DNA of 30,062 bases from CAWIUB01 sp963839175. GTDB lineage: Bacteria > Actinomycetota > Actinomycetes > Mycobacteriales > Jatrophihabitantaceae. The notes under the pieces were generated by a model, which saw nothing but the letters and a program-made list of their open reading frames with translations, made no database searches and had not been told where the DNA came from. The stretch covers positions 1 through 30,062 of the forward strand of contig CAWIUB010000042.1 in NCBI GenBank assembly GCA_963839175.1. Reading direction: 5' to 3'. Positions 8,999-17,342 of the stretch are shown here, in pieces; position 1 is the stretch's first letter; each line of letters begins with the position of its first letter. A program made the position numbers and the translations under genes.

Positions 8999-10159
8999 GT
9001 GCCGCAGCTTGCCGAAGTCATCGCAGCGCTGGAGGGCTGGTATGACCCGCAGTGGGCGGAGCCCTGGGACGCGGTCGGCCTGGTCTGTGGGGATCCCGCG
9101 GACAACGTCGACCACGTCGTGCTCGCCGTCGATGCGGTGCCCACCACGGTGACCGAGGCCATCGACGCCGGCGCCCAGCTGCTGCTGACCCACCATCCGC
9201 TGCTGCTGACCCCCGTCCACGGCGTGGCGGCGACCGAACCCAAGGGCACGATGGTGCACCGGATGGTGCGCGCGGGCGTGGCCCACTACGTCGCGCATAC
9301 CAACGCGGACGTGGCCGAGCCGGGCGTCTCCGACGCGCTGGCCCACCGCATCGGGCTGGGCAACCTTCGCCCGCTCGACGCGCAGCCGACCGAATCTGTC
9401 GACAAGCTGGTGGTGTTCGTCCCGATCGGCGACACGCAGCGGCTCATCGACGCGATGGCCGAAGCGGGTGCTGGACGGCTGGGCGCCTACGACAGATGTG
9501 CGTGGGCGACCGACGGCCTCGGCACCTTCCGACCCGAACAGGGCGCCACACCGGCAATTGGGCGAGTCGGTGCGGTCGAGCAGGTGGCCGAGACCCGCGT
9601 CGAGATGGTGGTAACGCCCGCTCGACGTGACGGGGTGATCCGCGCGATGCGCGCCGCACACCCCTACGAGGAGCCGGCGTTCGACCTGTTCAACCGGGTG
9701 CCGTTGGCCGGCCGTCGTGGCACCGGGAGGATCGGCGAGCTCGGGCAGGAAGTACCGCTGGGGGAGTTCGTCGAGCTCGTCGCCGCAGCGTTGCCCGCGA
9801 CGGCCTGGGGGGTCCGCGCGGCCGGCGAGCCGGCCCGACGGGTCCGGACGGCCGCCGTGTGCGGCGGCTCCGGTGCTTCGCTGATCGAGGATGCTCGCCG
9901 GGCCGGCGCGAATGCCTTCCTCACAGCCGACCTCAAGCACCACAACACAAGCGAGGCGGTGGCGGAACGGGACTCCGGCGCCATGGCACTGCTCGACGCC
10001 GCGCACTGGGCAACCGAGGCACCGTGGCTCGACCTCGTCGCCGGCCAGCTTAGGCAGCGGTTCGACGGGACGGGCCTTAGGGTGACCGTGTCCGCGCAAC
10101 GCACCGACCCGTGGACGATGCATGTCCCATCGCCCGAATCGAGCCCCCGCACACCGTGA
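8999..10159 (+). CDS. Nif3/DUF34 family metal-binding protein
   Basis: A 386-aa member of the Nif3/DUF34 family (often mislabelled GTP cyclohydrolase 1 type 2). These are hexameric toroids with a dinuclear metal site and uncertain physiological function. Metal ligands are visible in LLLTHHPLLL (His65, His66), HTNADV (Asp104) and the C-terminal LLDAAHWATEAPWL. The central PII-like insert, found in the longer family members, spans roughly residues 135-245 and includes HPYEEPAFDL. The GTG at 8999 is the start, since the conserved LAEVIAALEGWYDP follows directly and the PIN gene ends 10 nt upstream. Nif3, zinc-ribbon and RNase H genes follow one another as in mycobacteria (Rv2230c-Rv2228c). Confidence 0.93.
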   Translation: MPQLAEVIAALEGWYDPQWAEPWDAVGLVCGDPADNVDHVVLAVDAVPTTVTEAIDAGAQLLLTHHPLLLTPVHGVAATEPKGTMVHRMVRAGVAHYVAHTNADVAEPGVSDALAHRIGLGNLRPLDAQPTESVDKLVVFVPIGDTQRLIDAMAEAGAGRLGAYDRCAWATDGLGTFRPEQGATPAIGRVGAVEQVAETRVEMVVTPARRDGVIRAMRAAHPYEEPAFDLFNRVPLAGRRGTGRIGELGQEVPLGEFVELVAAALPATAWGVRAAGEPARRVRTAAVCGGSGASLIEDARRAGANAFLTADLKHHNTSEAVAERDSGAMALLDAAHWATEAPWLDLVAGQLRQRFDGTGLRVTVSAQRTDPWTMHVPSPESSPRTP

Positions 10160-10896
10160 ATGCCGACCCTGCCGCCCAGCTGCGGCTGCTCGACCTACAA
10201 GCCGCAGACACCGCGCTGGCCCAACTCGCGCACCGGCGCATGACACTGCCCGAACTCGCGGCAATCGCGGACAGCGACACTCGCGCGGCAGATCTCGAGA
10301 CCCAGGCAGTCGACCTGCGTACCCGCTGCGACGATATCGATGGCGACCAGCGCCGCCTCGACAACGAGATCGACACCGTGCGCGCGCGCTCCGCGCGAGA
10401 CGACCAGCGGCTTATCTCCGGAGGGCTGCCCGCCAAGGAACTCGAGGGCCTGCAGCACGAGATCGCCACGTTGGCCCGCCGGCAATCGGCGCTCGAGGAC
10501 GATCTGCTGGAGCTGATGGAGCAGCGCGAGCAGATGGAGCAGGAGATCTCCGCCGTGGCCAAGAAGCAGGAAGCGCTCGAGGCGGAGCGCACCAGGCTGA
10601 TCGAGGCGCGCGATGCGGCATTCGCCGAGATCGACGCTGCCGTGGCGCACCGCACCGCCGAGCGCGGCGCCGTCGCCGCCGAACTGCCGGCGGATCTGCT
10701 TGGGCTCTATGACAAGGTGCGCGCCGCCAACGGCGGAGTCGGTGCGGCGGCGCTTCGTCAGCGGCGCTGCGAGGGGTGCCGCATCGAGCTAGCCGGTAAC
10801 GAGCTGAGCAGCGTTCGCGCCGCGCCCCCAGACGCCGTTCTGCGGTGCGAGAACTGCCGCCGCATTCTGGTGCGCACGGCCGAATCGGGCCTGTGA
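10156..10896 (+). CDS. Coiled-coil C4-type zinc-ribbon protein (CT398-like)
   Basis: A 246-aa protein consisting of a long heptad-rich coiled coil (about residues 10-185, with repeated Leu/Glu/Arg stretches such as LEDDLLELMEQREQMEQEI) followed by a zinc ribbon. The four zinc ligands are two CxxC pairs, CEGC and CENC, separated by about 30 residues. It belongs to the family of M. tuberculosis Rv2229c and chlamydial CT398; nucleic-acid or secretion-related roles are proposed for the family, but none is firm. The GTG at 10156 overlaps the Nif3 stop by 4 bp (GTGA), implying translational coupling. RNase HI follows after 6 nt. Confidence 0.92.
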   Translation: MNADPAAQLRLLDLQAADTALAQLAHRRMTLPELAAIADSDTRAADLETQAVDLRTRCDDIDGDQRRLDNEIDTVRARSARDDQRLISGGLPAKELEGLQHEIATLARRQSALEDDLLELMEQREQMEQEISAVAKKQEALEAERTRLIEARDAAFAEIDAAVAHRTAERGAVAAELPADLLGLYDKVRAANGGVGAAALRQRRCEGCRIELAGNELSSVRAAPPDAVLRCENCRRILVRTAESGL

Positions 10897-10902
10897 GCGA
10901 GC

Positions 10903-11973
10903 ATGCGAGTCGTTGTGGAGGCGGACGGCGGTTCGCGGGGCAACCCCGGCCCGGCCGGCTACGGGGCCGTCGTCCGTGACGAGGCGACCGACGTGGTACT
11001 GGCCGAGCGCAAGGAGGCCATCGGCACCGACACGAACAACGTCGCCGAGTATCGCGGGCTGATCTCCGGGCTGCAGGCGGCCGCCGAACTCGGCGCAACG
11101 CGAGTGATCGTGCGGATGGACTCGAAGCTGGTCGTCGAGCAGATGTCCGGACGCTGGCAGGTCAAAAACGACTCGATGCGCCGGTTGGCGGGCGAGGCCA
11201 ACGATCTGCGTACCCGCTTCGACGACGTCAGATTCGAGTGGGTCCCGCGCGACCAGAACCGGCACGCCGACCGGTTGGCGAATGAGGCAATGGACGCCGC
11301 GGCTCAGCTCACCAGCCAGTCGCCCCGGCCATCGTGGACGTTGCCAACCGGCACGCCCACCCGCCTGATCCTCACCCGGCATGCCCCTACAGCACACAAC
11401 GCGGAGCGACGCTTCTCCGGGCGCAACGACATGCCGCTGACGGCGGCAGGCGAGCGCCAGGCGGCGACGCTTGCCGCTCGCGTGGCGTCGTCCTTCGGTG
11501 CGGTCGACGCCGTCGTCACTTCGACGCTGCGCCGCGCCCGCGAGACGGCCGCGGCGATCGGGTCGGCGCTGCGGCTGGACGTGGGGCAGCTGGAAGGACT
11601 CGTCGAGCAGGATTTCGGCTCGTGGGAAGGCAAAACCCTCGACGAGGTGCGCGCATCATGGCCCGACGAACTCGATGCCTGGCTCGCCTCTCCAGACGTG
11701 GCCCCACCCGGCGGGGAATCCTTCGCTGACGTCGAGCGCCGGGTGCGCCGAGCGCGCAACGACCTGATCAGTTCCCACCTGGGCGGGACCGTGGTCGTCG
11801 TCACGCACGTCACTCCGATCAAGACACTGCTGCGGCTCGCCCTCGAGGCACCCCCCGAGACCATGTTTCGCATCCACTTGGACCCGGCGTCGATCTCGAT
11901 CACCGACTACTACGCCGACGGGCAGGCCTCGGTGCGGCTCGTCAACGACACCGGCCATCTGGAGCCCGCGTAG
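10903..11973 (+). CDS. Bifunctional RNase HI / histidine phosphatase
   Basis: A 356-aa fusion. The N-terminal RNase HI domain (about 1-133) cuts RNA in RNA-DNA hybrids. Its four acidic residues are present: Asp8 (EADGGSRGNPGP), Glu49 (NVAEYRGL), Asp73 (VRMDSKLV) and Asp123 (RHADRLANEA). The C-terminal phosphoglycerate-mutase-like phosphatase (about 152-356) has the phospho-histidine His160 in LTRHAPTAHN and a second His in VVVTHVTPIK. The orthologue in M. tuberculosis (Rv2228c) has both RNase H and acid phosphatase/CobC-like activity. The linker is short (LTSQSPRPSWTLPTG). The start at 10903 puts the first strand of RNase H immediately at the N-terminus. It is co-transcribed with the two genes before it, to judge by spacing. 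Confidence 0.95.
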   Translation: MRVVVEADGGSRGNPGPAGYGAVVRDEATDVVLAERKEAIGTDTNNVAEYRGLISGLQAAAELGATRVIVRMDSKLVVEQMSGRWQVKNDSMRRLAGEANDLRTRFDDVRFEWVPRDQNRHADRLANEAMDAAAQLTSQSPRPSWTLPTGTPTRLILTRHAPTAHNAERRFSGRNDMPLTAAGERQAATLAARVASSFGAVDAVVTSTLRRARETAAAIGSALRLDVGQLEGLVEQDFGSWEGKTLDEVRASWPDELDAWLASPDVAPPGGESFADVERRVRRARNDLISSHLGGTVVVVTHVTPIKTLLRLALEAPPETMFRIHLDPASISITDYYADGQASVRLVNDTGHLEPA

Positions 11974-12009
11974 TGGGCACGCTCGTGAGGCAGCCGGCCG
12001 GCGGGTGAC

Positions 12010-13266
12010 GTGGATTCCGCCGTATCCGAAGCGCTATCCATCGGGCTACTGCTAGCAGTCCTGGCATTCGCCGTGCTGCGGCCCAAGGGGTGGCCGGAGG
12101 CGGTAGCGGCAATACCCGCCGCCGGCATTGTCGTGGCAACTGGCGCGGTATCCCTGGCTGATGCGCGGGCCGAGGTGTCGCGGCTTCTTCCGGTCATCGG
12201 TTTCCTGGCCGCCATACTCGTGTTGGCGCAGCTGTGCGACGACGAGGGGCTGTTCACCGCGATCGGAGCGGCGATGGCCCGGCTCAGCCGTGGGCAACCG
12301 CGTCGGCTGCTGATCAGCATCTTCGTCGTCGCCTCCGTCGTCACCGCTGTGCTGAGCCTGGATGCCACCGTCGTCCTGCTCACGCCGGTCGTCTTCGCGA
12401 CGACCGCGGTGCTGCAGGTTCGCGCCAAGCCCCACGTGTACGCATGCACGCATCTGGCAAACTCGGCGTCGCTGCTGTTGCCGGTGTCGAACCTGACCAA
12501 CCTGCTGGCGTTCACGACGAGCGGCCTCTCTTTTGCCCGGTTCACCGGGCTGATGAGCCTGCCGTGGTTGGTCGCCATCTTGATCGAATACCTCGTCTTC
12601 CGTCGGGTCTTCGCCGCCGAGCTCGCGGTCGGAACCCGGCTGGTGCGAGCGGAGGCGCCGTCGAACATCCCCGTCTTCACGCTCGTCGTCGTCGCACTCA
12701 CCCTCGCTGCCTTCGTGCTGACGTCTTTCGCGGGTATCAACCCCGCGTGGGCGGCATTGGGCGGCGTCGTGCTGCTGGGCTGCAGGTCGTCGGCGCAGCG
12801 GCGTTCGACACTTCCTGAGCTTGCGGACGCGGCGAGTCCGCTGTTCCTCGTGTTCGTGGTGGCCCTGGGTGTTGTCGTGCGGGCAGTCGTGGACAACGGG
12901 CTCGGCTCGGCCATCCGGCACGTGTTACCCGACGGTGGGTCATTGCCTGCGCTGCTCGGGGTGGCGTGTTGCGCCGCTGTGCTCGCCAACCTGATCAACA
13001 ACTTGCCGGCGGTTCTGGTGCTGCTGCCCGTTGCCGCGCTCGGCGGAGCTGGTCCGGTGTTGGCGACGCTGATCGGCGTGAACATCGGACCCAACCTGAC
13101 CTACGTCGGTTCGCTCGCCACGCTGTTGTGGCGAAGGGTATTGCGCGAGCACGATTCGGAACCGGCGCTGGGTGAGTTCACGAAGCTGGGGCTGATGACC
13201 GTGCCTGCCGCGCTCGTCGCCGCGGTCCTGGCGCTGTGGCTGATGTTGTGGACGATCGGAGGCTGA
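12010..13266 (+). CDS. ArsB/SLC13-like ion transporter
   Basis: A 418-aa integral membrane protein with about 11-12 hydrophobic segments, of the ion transporter superfamily that includes ArsB and SLC13/CitM. Superfamily marks are two pseudo-repeated loops: LSLDATVVLLTPVVF (about residues 115-130) in the first half and NLINNLPAVLVLLP plus NIGPNLTYVGSLATLLW in the second half, which closely resemble ArsB. A central cytosolic linker lies around residues 255-275. Substrate is not certain: arsenite/antimonite extrusion is possible, but no arsR, arsA or arsC gene is nearby. The GTG at 12010 lies 36 nt after the preceding gene and has only a weak ribosome binding site. The universal stress protein gene follows after 6 nt. 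Confidence 0.85.
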   Translation: MDSAVSEALSIGLLLAVLAFAVLRPKGWPEAVAAIPAAGIVVATGAVSLADARAEVSRLLPVIGFLAAILVLAQLCDDEGLFTAIGAAMARLSRGQPRRLLISIFVVASVVTAVLSLDATVVLLTPVVFATTAVLQVRAKPHVYACTHLANSASLLLPVSNLTNLLAFTTSGLSFARFTGLMSLPWLVAILIEYLVFRRVFAAELAVGTRLVRAEAPSNIPVFTLVVVALTLAAFVLTSFAGINPAWAALGGVVLLGCRSSAQRRSTLPELADAASPLFLVFVVALGVVVRAVVDNGLGSAIRHVLPDGGSLPALLGVACCAAVLANLINNLPAVLVLLPVAALGGAGPVLATLIGVNIGPNLTYVGSLATLLWRRVLREHDSEPALGEFTKLGLMTVPAALVAAVLALWLMLWTIGG

Positions 13267-13272
13267 TCTGTC

Positions 13273-13779
13273 GTGGCTGTGCTCATCTGGATTACTGAGG
13301 GCACCTGGACGTCCTGCATCGACGCCGCCCGGCAGCTCGTGCCGGGTAGCACCGACATCGGCCTGTTGCACGTGACGGGGGACGAGGTTGCGGCGGCGGC
13401 GCGCGGTGCGTTCAGCGGGCTGCTCGGTCGTGGTCATCCCGAGCGTGATCCGGGCGCCCGGATCGAAGCATTGGCCCAGGGAGCGGATGAGGAGCTTCTG
13501 GATGCCGCCACGCGCCGCCTTGGCCGTCCGGCCACCTGGCTGGAACGTCACGGGCGGACAGAGCGTGAGGTTGTGCAGGCCTGCGAGGGCGCCGAGTTGC
13601 TGATCGTCGCCCGCGACGGTGACCGCAGCCGGTTGGGTCCGCACAGTCTCGGCCCAGCCACGCGATTCGTGGTGGACCATGCACCGTGCTCGGTGCTGCT
13701 GGTATGGCCGGAACCGAGTCCGGGGCTCGATTCGATCCCGCCACCACCGCCCCACCCGCCCGGCCACCATCCGCGCTAG
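13273..13779 (+). CDS. Universal stress protein (UspA) family
   Basis: A 168-aa single-domain universal stress protein, cytosolic. The fold starts with VLIWITEGTWTSCIDAA and ends with the nucleotide-binding loop region RDGDRSRLGPHSLGPATRFVVDHAPCSVLLV. The last part, VVDHAPCSVLLVW, is the classic terminal strand. The GTG start at 13273 is 6 nt after the transporter stop, so the two are probably one operon and the protein may act with the transporter. The C-terminal tail PPPPPHPPGHHPR is Pro/His-rich, lies outside the domain and could bind metal (inference). The N-terminal strand carries TEGTW where many family members have a DGS-like motif, so ATP binding is not assured. Confidence 0.82.
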   Translation: MAVLIWITEGTWTSCIDAARQLVPGSTDIGLLHVTGDEVAAAARGAFSGLLGRGHPERDPGARIEALAQGADEELLDAATRRLGRPATWLERHGRTEREVVQACEGAELLIVARDGDRSRLGPHSLGPATRFVVDHAPCSVLLVWPEPSPGLDSIPPPPPHPPGHHPR

Positions 13780-13845
13780 CCACCGCCCGCAGCGGTGCAA
13801 TCGGCAGCTGCGGGCGTCGCACTCCGCGTACCATCGTCATCGCGG

Positions 13846-14254
13846 CGGACGAGCCGACCGGGCGGCCGCGTCGGGAGTCACCAGGACTCCTGCCGAGGAA
13901 AGTCCGGGCTCCACAGGGCAGGGTGGTTGTTAACGGCAACCCGGGGCGACCCGCGGGACAGTGCCACAGAAAACAGACCGCCGACAGTTTCGGACTGTCG
14001 GTAAGGGTGAAACGGCGGTGTAAGAGACCACCAGCGCCCCGGGTGACCGGGGCGGCTCGGTAAACCCCACCCGGAGCAAGGTCGAGAAGGATCGGCCGGG
14101 TAACCAGCCGATCCGCGCAGGTGATCGAGGGCGGCTCGCCTGAGCCTGCGGGTTGACCGCTAGAGCCTGCCGGCGACGACAGGCCGAGATGGATGGCCGC
14201 CGTGCGACGCGCGAGCGTCGCACACAGGACCCGGCTTACAGGTCGACTCGTCCG
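13846..14254 (+). ncRNA. rnpB: RNase P RNA, bacterial class A
   Basis: Catalytic RNA that removes 5' leaders from tRNA precursors. The conserved core GAGGAAAGTCCGGGCTCC begins near 13898, and the 3' conserved part ACAGGACCCGGCTTACAGG ends near 14242. Helix P1 is formed by 13846-13859 and 14241-14254: CGGACGAG pairs with CTCGTCCG, then CGACC with GGTCG around one mismatch. Internal landmarks include AGGGTGAAACGGCGG and the GGTAAACCCCACCCGGAGCAAG segment near 14060-14081. The length of about 409 nt is normal. The exact ends were set from P1 pairing and may be off by a few bases. Confidence 0.96.
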
Positions 14255-14288
14255 CCGCCCATCGACGACAACGCGAAGGGAACTGACA

Positions 14289-14483
14289 GTGAGCGAGGAC
14301 CTCGCCGGTACGTACTGGTACTGCGTCAAACATCATCGCGTCGAGCAGTTCGAAGCAACAGACAGCCATGACCGAATCGGGCCGTTCCACGACGAACAAT
14401 CTGCAGCAAGCGCTCTACAGACCATTGCCGATCGAGAAAAGCGTTATGAACAGGAGGATTCTATCTGGGAAGAGGGCGAGTGA
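14289..14483 (+). CDS. Small conserved actinobacterial protein downstream of rnpB
   Basis: A 64-aa acidic protein with the motif TYWYCVKHHRVEQFE, then IGPF and a Glu-rich C-terminus (QEDSIWEEGE). Similar short proteins, sometimes labelled SPOR-like, occur in actinobacteria; the function is unknown. The GTG at 14289 is selected by AAGGGA 7 nt upstream. The reading frame is open further upstream into rnpB, but that part is not coding. The Tyr/Cys/His-rich N-terminal half suggests a small fold, with a helical second half (AASALQTIADREKRYEQED). Confidence 0.75.
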   Translation: MSEDLAGTYWYCVKHHRVEQFEATDSHDRIGPFHDEQSAASALQTIADREKRYEQEDSIWEEGE

Positions 14484-14614
14484 ACCCGCGCTGAGCAACG
14501 TGACTTGCAACGACGGCCATAAAGAAGTCGGCGTGGCGTATTGACGATCAACGGTGTTGCATCGTCCACTGATCAACGACGTTCTGCATAACGTTGCCCA
14601 TGAGGAGGCACCGC

Positions 14615-14902
14615 ATGACTGCACCACGCAAACGCGTCGCGAAGAAGGCGCCCGCCAAGAAAGCTGCTGCGAAGAAGACTGCGGCGAAGAAGGCGCCCGC
14701 CAAGAAGACCACCGCGCGCAAGACTGCGGCGAAGAAGGCGCCCGCCAAGAAGACCACCGCGCGCAAGACTGCGGCGAAGAAGGCGCCCGCCAAGAAGACC
14801 GCTGCGAAGAAAGCGCCCGCCAAGAAGACCACCGCGCGCAAGACTGCGGCGAAGAAGGCGCCCGCCAAGCGCACGACAGCACGCAAGGCGGCCGCGCGCT
14901 AG
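14615..14902 (+). CDS. Lysine/alanine-rich histone H1-like protein
   Basis: A 95-aa, extremely basic protein made almost wholly of Lys, Ala, Pro, Thr and Arg in repeated KKAPAKKTTARKTAA-type units. It resembles the C-terminal tail of mycobacterial HupB and eukaryotic histone H1, but there is no HU domain. It probably binds DNA or RNA non-specifically and is intrinsically disordered. The ATG at 14615 follows a strong Shine-Dalgarno, GAGGAGG. At DNA level a 45-bp unit recurs, beginning at 14677, 14722 and, in part, 14767 and 14842, so length variation by recombination is likely. The RNB ribonuclease gene starts 34 nt downstream. Confidence 0.85.
   Translation: MTAPRKRVAKKAPAKKAAAKKTAAKKAPAKKTTARKTAAKKAPAKKTTARKTAAKKAPAKKTAAKKAPAKKTTARKTAAKKAPAKRTTARKAAAR
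14677..14873 (+). repeat. 45-bp tandem coding repeats in the histone-like gene
   Basis: The unit starting GACTGCGGCGAAGAAGGCGC at 14677 recurs at 14722 (exact 45-bp period), 14767 (diverging after about 33 bp) and 14842 (partial). It translates to 15-residue units. Confidence 0.85.
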
Positions 14903-14936
14903 GCTGGGTGGTTCGCCTGGCTGGTCACGCTGAACC

Positions 14937-16343
14937 GTGATCACGCATCATCTCGCCGGCGCACCGCTCGACTTCGCTGTACTACGCGACGAATTGGCGG
15001 TGCCCGGCGAGTTTCCGTCGGAGGTACTGCACGAGGCGCGGGCAGCGGCTGACTCGCCTGTCTTGCCGGATGACGATCAGACCGCAATCCCTTTCGTCAC
15101 AGTCGATCCGCTGGGCAGCCTCGACCTCGACCAAGCCGTGCACATCGCGCCGACGGCGAACGGTGGGTATCTGGTCAGCTATGCGATCGCCGACGTTGCA
15201 TCGTTCGTGCGGCCGGGTTCCGCACTCGACGAGGAGACGCAGCGACGCGGCGAGACGCTGTACTTCCCTGACGGGCGTGTCCCCCTGCATCCGACGGTGC
15301 TCAGCGAGGGCGTCGCGAGTCTTCTGCCTGGCCAGAATCGTCCGGCAGTGCTCTGGCAGATCGAACTCGACGGCACCGGCGAGGTCGTGTCGGTAGACGT
15401 GCGGCGTGCGTTCGTATGCAGCCGGCAGCAGCTGGACTATGCCGGCCTGCAGCGATCCCTCGAGGTTGGCAGCGCACCCGAGGCGGTTGCGTTGCTGCCG
15501 CGAGTCGGCGAGCTGCGGCTCGCGCTCGGCCGCGAACGGCATGCGATAGACCTCGACCTGCCGGAACAGCGGGTCACCGGCGACGCCGAACGCGGCTGGA
15601 CGCTGGAGTTCCGCCGCCCGCTTCCGGTCGATGCGTACAACGCGCAGATCTCGCTGCTGACCGGCGCCTGCGCGGCATCGCTGATGCTGGCAGCGGGTTT
15701 CGGCATCCTGCGCACGGTTCCGCCACCCGACAAGCGCACGGTTGCCGCGCTGCAGCGCGTTGCCCCTGCGCTCGGCGTGACGTGGCCGGACGGCGCGCAA
15801 CCCGGCGATGTGCTCGCCACCGTCGACCGAGCCGATCCCCGCCATGCAGCCTTCGTCGAACACGCGGCGGCGTTGTTGCGCGGGTCGGCGTACACGGCCT
15901 TCGACGGCGCCGCCCCCGAGCAACCGTTGCATGCGGGACTCAACGCACCTTATGCACACGTCACCGCGCCGCTACGTCGTCTGGTCGATCGCTACGGCGG
16001 CGAGATATGCCTTGCCGCACAAGCACATCAACCGATCCCGGACTGGGTGCGCGCGCGAGTGCCGGAACTACCCGACACCATGCAGCGTGCCGACCGGCTG
16101 GCCCGGGTGATCGACCGCGCCGCGGTCGACGTGACCGAAGCATGGTTGCTCGGCAACCGTATCGGCGAGACGTTCGATGCAGTCGTCCTCGAGGCCGACG
16201 ACCGCAACGGCACTGTGGCGATCGACGACCCCGCCGTACGGGCTCGCTGTTCGGGCGCCGATCTCGAGGTGGGTCAGCGAATCTCGGTCCGGCTTCTGCA
16301 AGCGGACGTGCCGACCCGTACGGTTCGCTTCGAGCGGGCCTGA
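14937..16343 (+). CDS. RNB-domain (RNase II/R family) ribonuclease
   Basis: A 468-aa 3'-5' exoribonuclease-like protein containing essentially only the RNB catalytic domain plus a short C-terminal OB-like part. The usual N-terminal cold-shock domains are absent. The active-site segment VDPLGSLDLDQAVHI supplies Asp57, Asp63 and Asp65. The fourth acidic position of RNase II (Asp210 in E. coli) is Gln66 here. Other family blocks are YAIADVASFVRPGSALD, RRGETLYFPDGRVPLHP and YAHVTAPLRRLVDRYGG. The GTG start at 14937 has no strong ribosome binding site. It converges with panB, leaving 4 nt between the two stops. Similar stand-alone actinobacterial RNB proteins are known; the substrate is untested. 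Confidence 0.9.
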   Translation: MITHHLAGAPLDFAVLRDELAVPGEFPSEVLHEARAAADSPVLPDDDQTAIPFVTVDPLGSLDLDQAVHIAPTANGGYLVSYAIADVASFVRPGSALDEETQRRGETLYFPDGRVPLHPTVLSEGVASLLPGQNRPAVLWQIELDGTGEVVSVDVRRAFVCSRQQLDYAGLQRSLEVGSAPEAVALLPRVGELRLALGRERHAIDLDLPEQRVTGDAERGWTLEFRRPLPVDAYNAQISLLTGACAASLMLAAGFGILRTVPPPDKRTVAALQRVAPALGVTWPDGAQPGDVLATVDRADPRHAAFVEHAAALLRGSAYTAFDGAAPEQPLHAGLNAPYAHVTAPLRRLVDRYGGEICLAAQAHQPIPDWVRARVPELPDTMQRADRLARVIDRAAVDVTEAWLLGNRIGETFDAVVLEADDRNGTVAIDDPAVRARCSGADLEVGQRISVRLLQADVPTRTVRFERA

Positions 16344-16347
16344 GCAG

Positions 16348-17181
16348 TCAGCTGTACGAGTGCTCGGCGGCGGGGTAGGTGCCGGCGCGCACCTCGCCGC
16401 CGAAGCGCTGCGCCGCGTCGCGCAGCACACCTGCGACGTCGGCAAACTCCTTGACGAACTTGGGCTTGTGCTCGCCGGTGCGCAGGCCCGCCATGTCCTG
16501 CCACACCAGTACCTGGGCATCGCATTCGATGCCCGCACCGATGCCGATCGTGGGAATACGCAGCTGCGCGGTCACCGCACGCGCCACCTCGGCCGGCACG
16601 ACCTCGAGCACGACCGCGAATGCGCCGGCGTGCTCGAGCGCCTTGGCATCCTGCAGCAGACGATGCGCCGCTTCCTCACCGCGACCCTGCACGCGGTATC
16701 CGCCGAGTGCGTTGACGGACTGCGGTGTCAGGCCGAGGTGAGCCATTACCGGCACGCCCGCCGAGACCAACGCTTCGACCTGCGGTAGCACGCGCTGGCC
16801 GCCCTCGAGCTTGACGGCTTGTGCGCCCCCGTCCTTCATGAACCGCGCCGCCGTTTCGAGCGCGTGCGGCGCGGAGGCCTGATACGAGCCGAACGGCAGG
16901 TCGGCCACTACGAGCGCGCGACGGGTACCTCGGACGACACCGCGCACGAGGGGCAGCAGTTCGTCGATGGTGACCGGGACTGTGGTGTCGTAGCCGTAGA
17001 TGACGTTGGCCGCCGAGTCGCCGACGAGCAGCACTGGAATGCCCGCGTCGTCGAATACCCGCGCCGTTGAGTAGTCGTACGCGGTCAGCATCGGCCACCG
17101 CTCGCCGGCGTCCGTGGCCGCCTGCAGGTCGCGGATAGTGATCCGGCGATTGCTGATCCCGCCGTAGAGAATCTCGCCCAT
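16348..17181 (-). CDS. panB: 3-methyl-2-oxobutanoate hydroxymethyltransferase
   Basis: First step of pantothenate (vitamin B5/CoA) synthesis: transfers a hydroxymethyl group from methylene-tetrahydrofolate to ketoisovalerate, giving ketopantoate. The 277-aa product is full length, with the metal/substrate residues Asp55 (LLVGDSAANV), Asp94 (VVADLPFGSYQ) and Glu126 (VKLEGG), plus VMAHLGLTPQSVNALGGY and TIGIGAG. The ATG at 17181 is preceded by GGAGAAGG. panC and panD are not in the window. It is divergent from the XRE-MurA-like gene across about 160 bp that hold a palindromic operator, so co-regulation is possible. Confidence 0.96.
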   Translation of the reverse strand: MGEILYGGISNRRITIRDLQAATDAGERWPMLTAYDYSTARVFDDAGIPVLLVGDSAANVIYGYDTTVPVTIDELLPLVRGVVRGTRRALVVADLPFGSYQASAPHALETAARFMKDGGAQAVKLEGGQRVLPQVEALVSAGVPVMAHLGLTPQSVNALGGYRVQGRGEEAAHRLLQDAKALEHAGAFAVVLEVVPAEVARAVTAQLRIPTIGIGAGIECDAQVLVWQDMAGLRTGEHKPKFVKEFADVAGVLRDAAQRFGGEVRAGTYPAAEHSYS

Positions 17182-17310
17182 GACGAACCCACCTTCTCCT
17201 CGAGGCCGGCGCGCCGGTCCCCGGGCACTGTGCGTGTGTGGACCCCGTAATTATCCCGCCGGATGAGCGCGCGGTCCATATGAGGCGGGTCACCGCGCGT
17301 GCCTCCCAGG

Positions 17311-17332
17311 CTTATCTCATATCTGAGATAAG
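17311..17332. promoter_or_regulatory. Perfect palindromic operator in front of the XRE-MurA-like gene
   Basis: CTTATCTCA (17311-17319) and TGAGATAAG (17324-17332) are exact reverse complements around a 4-bp centre, giving a 22-bp operator. A possible -10, TAAGGT (17329-17334), overlaps the right arm and lies 8 nt before the GTG at 17343. Binding by the XRE domain encoded next (autoregulation) is the simple inference. The site is also 130 bp upstream of divergent panB. Confidence 0.65.
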
Positions 17333-17342
17333 GTCCGGCCCC

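Noticed and set aside
12010..13779. Arsenic resistance operon
   Set aside because: The transporter resembles ArsB, but no arsR, arsC, arsA or acr3 gene lies nearby and the companion is a universal stress protein.
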